NCBI RefSeq assembly: GCF_014648655.1
Contig: NZ_BMRN01000015.1
Location: 1,273 to 65,272, forward strand
Length of the DNA: 64,000 nucleotides
DNA from: Streptomyces atratus
GTDB lineage: Bacteria > Actinomycetota > Actinomycetes > Streptomycetales > Streptomycetaceae
Direction: 5' to 3'
Positions 44,793 through 52,950 of this stretch are shown here, piece by piece. The notes under the pieces are model-generated. The model had not been told where the DNA came from. It made no database searches and saw only the letters and a list, made by a program, of their open reading frames with translations. Position numbers and translations under genes: made by a program. Numbering within the stretch: position 1 is the stretch's first letter; every line of letters begins with the position of its first letter.

Positions 44793-45872
44793 TCAACCAC
44801 CGGCTGCCGCGTCCCTGTCCGCCAGGGAGAAATGGAGATGGGCCAGGTCGTGCGGGATCGGGCCGTCAGGACGGAACAGGGGCGCGATCTCCCCCTCGGC
44901 GGCCGCGGCCGGAGCGTCCGTGAGGCGAAGGCGGGTGCGCAGCCGCCCGTAGAAATCGTGCGGGCCGAGCCTGATGACGCGCAGACGACGCGGAGCCGCG
45001 TACACCCCGAGCCAGTCTCCGGCGTCCAGTACGCCGCGCAGCTGGCCGTCGATCGTGACCGCGCCCTGTCCCGAGTTGGGCAGGACCCGCACCGCGACCG
45101 GTTCGTCCGGCGCGACGACCACTGTGCGGTTGAAGGTCATGTGCGGTGCGACGGGTGTGAAGAGGACGGCGTCCATTCGTGGTGAGACCACCGGACCGCC
45201 TGCGGCGAAGCTGTAGGCGGTCGACCCGGTGGGGGTGGCCATGATGACGGCATCGGCCGAGTACGAGGCGAGGAGCCGACCGCCGATATAGACGCCGAGA
45301 CTCACCTGCCGGTCACGCGCGAGCTTCTCCACGACGACGTCGTTGAGGGCCGTGACATCCAGCGCCACGCCCCAGCCCTCCGCCGCGGCCTCCGCCTCCA
45401 GGTCGACATGGGGAGGCGGCAGCATCGGACGTCGTCCGTAGCCCATCAGGGCGTCGATGTCCTTGGGCACTTCAAGTACGCGGGAGGTCCTCATCGTCAG
45501 CGTCATGCGCTCCTCGACGTCCGCCCGCCCGCGGTGGACGGCGTCGAGCGCCCGGACGACGTCCTCGGCCGGCACCTCGGTCAGGAAGCCGACCCGGCCC
45601 AGGTCGATCCCGAGGACGGCGACGTGGTTCTTGGCCGCGATCCTGGCGCCGCGCAGAAAGGTGCCGTCGCCTCCGAGCGTCACGATGAGATCGGGATTGC
45701 CCGCGACATGGGCCTCCTCCCGTCCGCCACGCCGGCGCGCGTCGTCGCGCCACACGTCGATGTCCGTGCACGGAACGCCTTCGCCCGCACACCAGTCGCG
45801 TACCACGCGCGCCGCGGCAACGGCCTCGGGACGGCCCTGGTGGACAACGACTCCCACCCGCTCGACACTCAT
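44793..45872 (-). CDS. nadK: NAD kinase
   Basis: A 359-residue ATP-NAD kinase that makes NADP. The signature GGDGTFLRGAR is present, with GIDLGRVGFLTEV and the later TPTGSTAYSFAAGGPVVSP nucleotide-binding segment. It is longer than the usual 290-300 residues by a C-terminal tail rich in Ala and Glu and an insert near VEERMTLTMR. It may be an accessory paralogue; actinomycetes often have more than one NAD kinase, and this one is not in the usual recN context. The ATG giving MSVERVGVVVHQGR is typical. Confidence 0.92.
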   Translation of the reverse strand: MSVERVGVVVHQGRPEAVAAARVVRDWCAGEGVPCTDIDVWRDDARRRGGREEAHVAGNPDLIVTLGGDGTFLRGARIAAKNHVAVLGIDLGRVGFLTEVPAEDVVRALDAVHRGRADVEERMTLTMRTSRVLEVPKDIDALMGYGRRPMLPPPHVDLEAEAAAEGWGVALDVTALNDVVVEKLARDRQVSLGVYIGGRLLASYSADAVIMATPTGSTAYSFAAGGPVVSPRMDAVLFTPVAPHMTFNRTVVVAPDEPVAVRVLPNSGQGAVTIDGQLRGVLDAGDWLGVYAAPRRLRVIRLGPHDFYGRLRTRLRLTDAPAAAAEGEIAPLFRPDGPIPHDLAHLHFSLADRDAAAGG

Positions 45873-46174
45873 CTCGCTCCGGCTCCCGTACTCCGACGAT
45901 GTCGCGATGTCCTGGTCCCACCTTGATGGTCCATGGGTGTGCCGGCTTCGTCGCCGGGCCGACAGACCGTTCCCGGTCAGGCGATCGGGCCCCCGGGAGG
46001 GCAGCGTGATCGGGCCGCTGCGGGGCACAGCGTGGTCCGCCCACCGCGCGGCAGAATGAAGGGGAGAGGTTCGACTGCTCTTCATGCACGGGACGCGGCC
46101 GAGTCCACCCGGTGGCTCCCAGGGGTGCGACGCCCCACACCCGTGTGCTCGTCACTTCTGTCCGGAGGACAGTC

Positions 46175-47065
46175 ATGATCGCAGTCCAGGCGTCCAGGCG
46201 CAGCCGACGCTCCCCCACCGCGCTGGCCGGGGTCGTGGCTCTCGCCGCCGCCTCGATCGGTCTCTGGGCCACCACCGGTTCCACCGCACAGGCCGCAGGT
46301 CTCCCGGCCCCCGATCATGCGGTGGTCGTGGTGATGGAGAACCACGCCTACACCCAGGTGATCGGCGCCTCCGGCGCCCCGTACATCAACAACACTCTCA
46401 AGGAGGGTGGCGCCGACCTCACCCGGTCCTTCGGGCTGACCCACCCCAGCGAGCCGAACTACTACATGCTGTTCTCCGGCTCCAACCAGGGCCGCACCGA
46501 CGACAGTTGCGTGAGCGTCGGTTCCCTGTCCGCGCCCAATCTCGCCTCCGAGCTGATCGCCGCCGGGAAGACCTGGGCAAGCTACAACGAGACGCTGCCC
46601 AGCCAGGGTTCGACCGTCTGCAGCAGCGGTGACTACGCCCAGACGCACAACCCCTGGTTCGGTTTCTCCAATGTGCCGACCAGCACGGCGAAGACCATGA
46701 AGCAGTTCCCGGCCGACTTCACCGCCCTGCCGAAAGTCTCGTTCGTCGTGCCGAACCTGTGCAGCGACATGCACGACTGCTCGGTCTCCACCGGTGACAC
46801 GTGGATCAAGAACAAGCTGGGCGCCTATGCCGACTGGGCCAAGACCCACAACAGCCTCCTGGTCGTCACGTTCGACGAGGACAACAAGCTGTCGGGGAAC
46901 CGCATCCCCACCGTCTTCTACGGTCAGCACGTCACCCCCGGCAGTTCCAGCGCTGCCACCTACAACCACTACAACGTGCTCCGCACCCTGGAGGACCTGG
47001 CCGGTCTGACGGCGCACGCCGGCAATGCGGCCTCGGCGTCCGACATCTCCGGCATCTGGAACTGA
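46175..47065 (+). CDS. Secreted phosphoesterase / acid phosphatase (PF04185-type)
   Basis: A 296-residue exported hydrolase of the phosphoesterase (AcpA / phospholipase C-like) family. A signal peptide with RRSRRSPTALAGVVALAAAS and an Ala-rich end is followed by VVVMENHAYTQVIG, the family's metal-binding start, then LTHPSEPNYYMLFSGSNQG and the late LLVVTFDEDN metal site with YNHYNVLRTLEDL. I chose the ATG at 46175, with GGAGG about seven bases upstream. It is divergent from the NAD kinase across about 300 bp and probably scavenges phosphate or phospholipids. Confidence 0.92.
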   Translation: MIAVQASRRSRRSPTALAGVVALAAASIGLWATTGSTAQAAGLPAPDHAVVVVMENHAYTQVIGASGAPYINNTLKEGGADLTRSFGLTHPSEPNYYMLFSGSNQGRTDDSCVSVGSLSAPNLASELIAAGKTWASYNETLPSQGSTVCSSGDYAQTHNPWFGFSNVPTSTAKTMKQFPADFTALPKVSFVVPNLCSDMHDCSVSTGDTWIKNKLGAYADWAKTHNSLLVVTFDEDNKLSGNRIPTVFYGQHVTPGSSSAATYNHYNVLRTLEDLAGLTAHAGNAASASDISGIWN

Positions 47066-47129
47066 CGTCTGTGTATCTCGCAGACTCCCGCAACGCCGAA
47101 GCCGCCGCCAGGGCACCCGCCCGGGGCGG

Positions 47130-47495
47130 CGGCCGGCCGCAGTACCCGGCACTGTCCTTGCTCTCGGCGCCGTCAGCCTGATCACGGACATCTCCTCGGA
47201 GATGGTCACTGCTGTCCTGCCGCTGTACGTGGTCATCGCCTGCAAGAAGCACGTCCCGGGAGCCTCGCCCGACGCCCCGTGGCGGCTGTATGTGCTCGAT
47301 CTGCGCCGCATGTCGCAGACCGCGACCGCCGAGCAGCGCAACATCGGCGACCAGGCGGTGTGGGCGGACGACTCCACCCTCGTCCATGCTCTCCCCGGCG
47401 ACTACGGCTCGGACCTGTGTACCGTCCCGGCCGACGGCACCGGTGCGGCCCGCCGGCTGATGACCTCCGCCGTCGCCCCGGCCTGTCCGGGGTGA
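47130..47495 (+). pseudogene. Chimeric remnant: MFS transporter start joined to TolB-like tail
   Basis: One open frame joins two unrelated families. The first part (LALGAVSLITDISSEMVTAV, LPLYVV) is the first helix of an MFS permease. From about 47245 it becomes the end of a TolB-like beta-propeller (WRLYVLDLRRM, QAVWADDSTLVHALPGDYG, DGTGAARRLMTSAVAP). Neither part is functional on its own length. A deletion fusing two former neighbours is the simplest explanation. Confidence 0.72.
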
Positions 47496-47544
47496 CGGCT
47501 CAGCGGGCCGTGCAGAGCGCGGGACGCGGGTCCGGTCATACGGG

Positions 47545-48942
47545 TCAGGACTGCGCGTCCTCCGGAATACTGACCAGCCAGCGGGTCTCCCGGCGGGGCC
47601 GCAGATACAGCGCCCAGTAGAACGTGGCGACCGCTGTGATCCCGCCGGTCCACAGCAGGTACTCGGTCTCCTGCTGGGTCAGGATGTACGCGAGCACAGC
47701 GATGAGCAGTACGGGAATCGCAGGCCACAGGGGCATGCGCCAGGCCGGTGCCTCGCGGTGCGTGCCGCGGCGGCAGAGCAGGGCGGCGACCGCGACCAGG
47801 AGGTACATGCCGGTGACGGAGACGCCGGTGACGCCGTACAGGGTGTCGAGGTTGACGAAGCAGAGCGCCGCGCCGGGGACGCCGACGACCAGGGTCGCCA
47901 CCCACGGGGAGCCGAACCGGCCGAGTCGGGACAGGGCGTTGTTGATCGGCTCGGGCCACGCCTTGTCACGGGCGGAGGCGAACAGGACCCGTGAGTTCTG
48001 GATGACCATCACGATGCCCGCGTTGATGATCGCGAGGGCCACGCAGAGGCTGACGAACGTACCGACGGCCGAGTTCGACCAGGCGGCGACCATGGTGTTG
48101 AGGTCGCCCGAGGTCAGGGCCGCGAGGTCCGGGGCGCCCAGCGTGATGGCGATGACCGGGACGAGGATGACCGCAGTGGAGATGGCGAGGGTGGCGAGAA
48201 CGGTGCGGGCCACGTTGCGCCGCGGGTTCTCCAGTTCCTCCGAGAGGTAGACAGCCGTGGAGAACCCCTGGGTGATGAAGAGCGCGATCGCGAGCCCGGA
48301 GACCACCATCATCGCGGTGACCGTGGAGGTCGTGCTGCCCGACGAGGCGACCGACCCGTGCACCAGCGCGGAGGCCCCGCGCTCGGAGTGCGCGAAGCCC
48401 AGAACGGCGACGACACCCGCCGCGATCACTTCGAGGACGAGGAAGATCCCGGTGATCCACGCGTTGGCGCGCAGGTCCAGGAGACCGGCGAGGGTGGCGA
48501 GGACCATGACCCCGGCGCCCGCGGCGGGAGCCGGAATGTGCACGACGGGAGCGAGATAGTCGGCCGTCCCCATGGCGATGACCGGGGGCACGATCATCAC
48601 GACCAGCAGGGAGAGCACGAAGACGAGCCACCCGGCCAGCCGTCCCGCCATGGTCGACACCATGGCGTACTCACCTCCCGCGCTCGGTATGAGGGTGCCC
48701 AGCTCCGAGTAACAGAAGGCGACCGCGATACAGAGCAGCGAGCCGATGGCGATGGTGAGGGCGGTGTACGTGCCCAGGCTGGAGAACAGGTCGGGTACGA
48801 CCACGAAGAGTGTCGAAGCGGGCGTCACGCAGGAGAGCGTGAGCAGCGTCCCGCCCACGACGCCGATGGAACGCCTGAGCTTCTGTGGAGTGGGGCCGGT
48901 CGCTGGGGCGAGCGCCTGGGGAGCGCTGAGCGTTTCGGTCAT
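47545..48942 (-). CDS. APC-superfamily amino acid permease
   Basis: A 465-residue inner-membrane transporter with about 12 helices. The start SIGVVGGTLLTLSCVTPAST and SELGTLIPSAGGEYAMVS correspond to the conserved APC helix 1 and helix 2 regions, and STAVYLSEELENPRRNVART is the family loop after helix 6. The substrate is probably an amino acid or amine, but is not determined. The ATG at 48942 gives a short cytoplasmic N-terminus, as usual. It is not linked to other genes. Confidence 0.9.
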   Translation of the reverse strand: MTETLSAPQALAPATGPTPQKLRRSIGVVGGTLLTLSCVTPASTLFVVVPDLFSSLGTYTALTIAIGSLLCIAVAFCYSELGTLIPSAGGEYAMVSTMAGRLAGWLVFVLSLLVVMIVPPVIAMGTADYLAPVVHIPAPAAGAGVMVLATLAGLLDLRANAWITGIFLVLEVIAAGVVAVLGFAHSERGASALVHGSVASSGSTTSTVTAMMVVSGLAIALFITQGFSTAVYLSEELENPRRNVARTVLATLAISTAVILVPVIAITLGAPDLAALTSGDLNTMVAAWSNSAVGTFVSLCVALAIINAGIVMVIQNSRVLFASARDKAWPEPINNALSRLGRFGSPWVATLVVGVPGAALCFVNLDTLYGVTGVSVTGMYLLVAVAALLCRRGTHREAPAWRMPLWPAIPVLLIAVLAYILTQQETEYLLWTGGITAVATFYWALYLRPRRETRWLVSIPEDAQS

Positions 48943-49291
48943 CGTGCGATTCCGATCAACAGGTGCGGTGTCTGAGCGCGGGAGCGGTATCGCCTCCAGA
49001 CGAGGACGTGGTGAGTGGTTTCGTCGCTCCCAGCGCGACATGCAATCCTGACGAGTTCCGCAGGTCAAGAGGTGTTAACCTTCGGAATTCGTTGTTTCGG
49101 CGAGCAGATCTGACGATTTGGCGTTAAGAGTGCGTCATTTTATGGGGATCGACGGGTGCGGGAACCGCAGCAGGATCCGGTGCAAAATTTCACCCATTCC
49201 AGATTCCGGAAGGGTGCGGGCGTCCCGTAGCGCCGCGATGCGCGAATGGCCGCGGGTCGCGCATCCGTGGTCTTGATGCCAGCCTGGAGGC
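48943..49291. other. Divergent intergenic region
   Basis: These 349 bp separate the permease from a small + strand gene and include an AT-richer part at about 49070-49145, likely the permease promoter. No gene or strong repeat is seen. Confidence 0.4.
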
Positions 49292-49609
49292 ATGGCTTGG
49301 GCGTCATGGACGACTCGCGGTGTGTTCTCCGGGCACGGTGGCGTGCTCACGGACGAGATCGGCGTCCTGTCCGGAGACCTGACCGTTCACACGACCTGGG
49401 CCGATGACACGGCCCAGGTCACCGTGCAGTACACGGGTGCGATCGACTGGTTCACCATGTCGGGCAGCCCAGTGCCGTGCTGCTCGGAGGACGACAGCCG
49501 ACGCCTTCACGAGGCGGTGGTGGAGTCCGTCCGGGAGGGAGCGGCGGCCACGGTTCCACGGCCTCCGCCACGGAAGCCGGAGCAGCCGACGGAGAGCGCC
49601 CAGGAGTGA
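49292..49609 (+). CDS. Small conserved-looking hypothetical protein
   Basis: A 105-residue protein I do not assign to a family. The ATG has TGGAGG four bases upstream. The centre (GVLTDEIGVLSGDLTVHTTW, VTVQYTGAIDWFTMSGSP) looks like a compact beta-rich domain, and the end is a Pro/Lys tail. Codon use is that of a real gene. There is no signal peptide, membrane segment or operon partner. Confidence 0.6.
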   Translation: MAWASWTTRGVFSGHGGVLTDEIGVLSGDLTVHTTWADDTAQVTVQYTGAIDWFTMSGSPVPCCSEDDSRRLHEAVVESVREGAAATVPRPPPRKPEQPTESAQE

Positions 49610-49670
49610 GGGCTACGTCGGCGGGCGCGCGCCGGGCGTTGCGGTCCGGATCACCGGGTGGCAGCCCGGT

Positions 49671-50271
49671 TCAGGCGGTGTGGCAGTCCGTGGCGATGGC
49701 GAAGACATGGAGCGCCGGGGACTTGGAGCCCCTGCACTGAGGCCCGGACGGCAGGGTGCTCGACTTGAGCTGTCCGGACAGGCCGACGTCCACTCCGACT
49801 GTGCAGAGCTTTGCGGTACGTGCGCTCTGTGCCCGGCCGCTGCCGTTGACGTTGCCTCCGTCGGCCGCGATCACCGCTCCGTTCGGCACGGTCGTGATGC
49901 TCCGGTCGGGGACGGTGATCGGGAGTGCGCTGCTGGTCTTGCCGGTGTAGGTGACCGTGCCGGTCGGGCCGAAGGCCAGGCGTACGTGGCGGTCATGAGA
50001 AGGCCGACGCGGGACGCATGACCGGTCGGGGGGCGAGTTGGCCGTGGGCGAGGGCGTTGTCCTCGGTTCCGACGAAGTCGGTCGGCAGGTTGAAGGTGAG
50101 GCCGTCGGAGCCGACGCTGCCGCCGGCACCGGCGGCCGCGAGGCCCTCGGCGAAGAGGCTGGATCGCGCTCCGTCGACATCCCCCGGCTGGGGGTTGCTG
50201 TCGTCGCTGACGGCGATGTTGTCGAAGGCCTGGGTGAGGTCGTGCAGAGCGACGGCGGTGACAGCCGTCAC
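49671..50271 (-). pseudogene. C-terminal tail of a glycoside hydrolase, frameshifted
   Basis: The right part encodes LHDLTQAFDNIAVSDDSNPQ and FAEGLAAAGAGGSVGSDGLT, like the beta-sandwich accessory domain found at the C-terminus of many Streptomyces glycoside hydrolases. The expected continuation (TGTVTYTGKTSSALPITVPD, then SPALHVFAIATDCHTA) is in a different frame on the left. The frame change is near 49990. No catalytic domain is present upstream, so this is a broken remnant. Confidence 0.65.
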
Positions 50272-50534
50272 CCGTACCCGGCGAGATCGGACGTATAACG
50301 GGTGCCCCGGGCGGCTCCCTCAGCCGTTCGGCAGTACCGCGACGCCTGGGGTTCGTCGAGGCCGGACGTGAACAGATGGCACCCGCAGCCCCTCGGATGC
50401 CCGCACAGACGTGATCTGGCGCTTGAACTTCCCTGACGGCCGCGGGTGAGTCTCAGCGGGCAAGCAGGGCACGGCTTCGGCTCAGGACCCGGTGCGCGCC
50501 CACCCTCAAGTCCCGGATCGCTAGGATCTCTTGC

Positions 50535-51185
50535 GTGACAAGAGCATTCAGCGGCTGGACAGAGCAAGCGTTCGAGCTGCTCCTGCAGTTGGAGGGCACG
50601 CCCTCGCAAGAAGCTCGCGAGAAGCGTCGAAAGGACCGGGAGCGTCTCGTACGGCAGCCCATGATCGCGTTGCTGAACGATGTGGCCGACGCGGACCAGG
50701 CGTACGAAGACTTCTCCGTCTGGGGGTTCCGCAAGGACCCGTGGTGGTGGCAGCACCAAGTGGCGGTGATCCGGATCGCACGCAACGTCGAGATCGGTCT
50801 CCGCTTCGACCTCGACGGGCTCCGGATCAAGGGCGGCTGGAGCTACCCGGACCCGGGGCAGGTCCCGTTGTTCCGTACGGCCGTTGCCGCGCAGGGCAGT
50901 GGCCCCGAGCTGGTGCGCGCCATCGAGGCGCTGGGGGCTCAGGGGTACGAGATCACCGGTGACACCATGAAGCGCATGCCGCGCGGCCATGACGCCGGCC
51001 ATCCCCGCGCCGACCTGCTCCGGTACCGCTCGGTCTCCGCTGCCCGTCCGCTCGGTGGGGACTGCGCGCAGCACACGTCGGCGTTGGTCGACGCCGTGCT
51101 CCGAGCGGCGCAGGAGTTGGAGCCCCTGCTCTCCTGGCTCGCCGGCCATGTGACCGTTCCCGGCTCCCGCCGACGCCCCGCATGA
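50535..51185 (+). CDS. DUF2461-like protein
   Basis: A 216-residue protein resembling the DUF2461/TIGR02453 family in its start (FSGWTEQAFELLLQLEG) and in GPELVRAIEALGAQGYEITG, MKRMPRGHDAGHPRADLLRY. The centre is diverged from typical members (VWGFRKDPWWWQHQVAVI). Function is unknown. The start is a GTG at 50535. It converges on the LysM gene across a hairpin. Confidence 0.75.
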   Translation: MTRAFSGWTEQAFELLLQLEGTPSQEAREKRRKDRERLVRQPMIALLNDVADADQAYEDFSVWGFRKDPWWWQHQVAVIRIARNVEIGLRFDLDGLRIKGGWSYPDPGQVPLFRTAVAAQGSGPELVRAIEALGAQGYEITGDTMKRMPRGHDAGHPRADLLRYRSVSAARPLGGDCAQHTSALVDAVLRAAQELEPLLSWLAGHVTVPGSRRRPA

Positions 51186-51238
51186 CGTCGCCTCCGCATG
51201 CTGTCCACGCGGGTGAGCGGCCGAAAGGCGGTCCCTGA

Positions 51239-51292
51239 CCGACGGGTGCGGCCCCTTTCGAGGGGCCTGTTCGGCCCCTCGCCACCCGTCGG
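51239..51292. terminator. Bidirectional hairpin terminator
   Basis: CCGACGGGTG and CACCCGTCGG form a ten-base perfect outer stem, with further inner pairing (GGCCCC / GGGGCC). It lies between the convergent stops at 51185 and 51322. Confidence 0.7.
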
Positions 51293-51321
51293 TACTGAAC
51301 CGCCATCGGCGTTGCTGTGCG

Positions 51322-52050
51322 TCAGTAGGCCCCGAACACGTTGTCGATGGAGCCGTACTTGTCGGCGGCGTAGTTGCACGCTGCGGTGATGTTGGCGATC
51401 GGGTCGTAGCTGTCCAGCGACGTACCGGGCACGTGGTAGGCCCGGAACGTGGGGTCGATGATCTGGAGGAGGCCCTTGGACGGCGTGCCCTTGGCAGCGT
51501 TCGAGTCCCAGTTGTTGATGGCCAGGGGGTTGCCGGAGGACTCGCGCATGACGTTGCGGTGGATTCCGTCGTAGCTGCCGGGGATACCGTGCTTGGCCAT
51601 GACGGCCAGCGACTTCTTGATCCAGCCGTCCAGATCGTTCGTGTACGTCGCGGGCGTCGCGGCCGGTGCGGCAGCGGAAGTCTTGGACTCGGCCTGGGCA
51701 CCGATTGTCAGCTTCATGCCCGGGCGAATATTTGCGGGGTTGTCGCCGACGATCTCTCGATTGTCCTCGTACAGCTTCTTCCAGCCACCGCTGAGCGAAT
51801 GCCCCCGCGCGATCTTGGAGAGGGTATCGCCGGCGATCACGGAATAGATGGTGGGCGCGGCCTTCTGCCCGGTCTTTTCCTTGACGGTGGCGACGGTCGA
51901 CGCCGCAGCCTTGGGCTGCGCCGGCGCGGCCGAGGCGAAGCCGGCACCGACCAGCGGAAGCACGAGAGCGGCTCCGCCCGTGGTCGCGACGATGAGACCG
52001 CGGGTCAGCGAAATGGACTTACGACGACGGTGGTTAGCCGTTGCAGACAT
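51322..52050 (-). CDS. Secreted LysM and lytic transglycosylase-like protein
   Basis: A 242-residue exported cell-wall protein. A signal peptide (RRRKSISLTRGLIVATTGG and a hydrophobic core ending ASAAP) is followed by a LysM repeat at about 65-115 (IYSVIAGDTLSKIARGHSL, NPANIRPGMKLTI) that binds peptidoglycan. A C-terminal SLT-like domain has the catalytic glutamate in VMRESSGNPLAINNW and GLLQIIDPTFRAY. Such proteins remodel peptidoglycan in growth or spore germination. The ATG at 52050 has GAGAGG about eight bases upstream. The 5' leader carries a c-di-AMP riboswitch, so expression responds to that nucleotide. Confidence 0.93.
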   Translation of the reverse strand: MSATANHRRRKSISLTRGLIVATTGGAALVLPLVGAGFASAAPAQPKAAASTVATVKEKTGQKAAPTIYSVIAGDTLSKIARGHSLSGGWKKLYEDNREIVGDNPANIRPGMKLTIGAQAESKTSAAAPAATPATYTNDLDGWIKKSLAVMAKHGIPGSYDGIHRNVMRESSGNPLAINNWDSNAAKGTPSKGLLQIIDPTFRAYHVPGTSLDSYDPIANITAACNYAADKYGSIDNVFGAY

Positions 52051-52067
52051 AGTGAATTCCTCTCCGT

Positions 52068-52260
52068 CGCCTACGGGGTGAGCTGTCGGGTTCGGACTGG
52101 AGATGTCCGGCCGCACGCGAATGCGGCTTCACCCCGAGCCGTTCCGGATACCGGATCGGCGACTTACCTGGGTCCCCCGTTCCTGCCGTACATGAGTGGT
52201 CGGATTGCCGGACGGCGGCAGGATTCGGCGTTCCGTCCGGATTGACGGTGACCGTAGGCG
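52068..52260 (-). ncRNA. Cyclic di-AMP riboswitch (ydaO-yuaA class)
   Basis: Read on the minus strand, the leader of the LysM gene shows the conserved blocks of this class in order: CCGAATCCTGCC, GGCAGGAACGGGGGACCCA, TCGGGGTGAAGCCGC, and CGAACCCGACAGCTCACCCC ending in GTAGGCG. The outer P1 helix is perfect over nine bases (CGCCTACGG at 52260-52252 with CCGTAGGCG at 52076-52068). In actinobacteria this class controls cell-wall hydrolase genes and usually turns them off when c-di-AMP is high. The aptamer ends only 18 bases before the ATG, so the expression platform must use this region. Confidence 0.95.
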
Positions 52261-52950
52261 AGAAACGCCGAAAGGAACAAGCCCCTATTTTGGATCACAA
52301 TTCATTCACAAGATCGAATCGCAGAATTCGCAGTAATCCACTTCACACTGCGCAGCCAAATTTCCGCACACAGAAGGGAACCGGGCAGCGCGCCACGGCG
52401 CCTTGAACTCTGAATGTGACTCACACCACGAGATTCGCAAACAGGGCAATTCGGTCAGCCTTCAAGAGTCACGACTCACCCTAAATGCCTCTTTATTAGC
52501 CAACGGATCACTTCTAAGCAAACAGCCCATATTGGGACATTCCTGTAGCACTCGGGATACCTCTCGGGCCGACCGCACCGACAGGGCTCCATGACCTCCC
52601 GCCTCCCGGCCGACCGGTCCGCGGGCCGCTCGTCGCGCTCCCCCGCACGACATCGTGGCTTTGCCTTTCGCCATCCGGGTCGTTATCGTTTTCAGCGTCC
52701 CTGTTGTCTCCGATAGAGGTGGACGTTGCGCATCTGAGGTTCGCGATCATCGCGCCGTACGGCTTCAGCTGTACGCCCGTCACGCAGTAGCAGTGTTCAG
52801 TCCTGCCCGTGACCCCGCGTGGATGCGACCTCGGTGCATGAGCCGTCCCTCGATCTTTCGGACCGCCGCACCTCCCTCTCGGTTCGGTCGCTGCGTGGTG
52901 CTCGCATACGAAGCCCCCCATTCACCGTGCTTGCGACTGCGAGGATCACC
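52261..52950. promoter_or_regulatory. Long divergent promoter region, LysM gene / ABC-F gene
   Basis: The 690 bp upstream of the riboswitch are AT-rich for this genome at about 52280-52520. On the minus strand TTGTGA followed 17 bases later by ATAGGG is a possible promoter just upstream of the riboswitch. On the plus strand a long leader precedes the ABC-F start and contains no gene I can support. ABC-F genes are often controlled by leader attenuation, but I see no clear leader peptide. Confidence 0.35.

Noticed and set aside
52051..52116. Upstream in-frame extension of the LysM protein
   Set aside because: It would translate the 3' part of the riboswitch, and the signal peptide begins only after the ATG at 52050.
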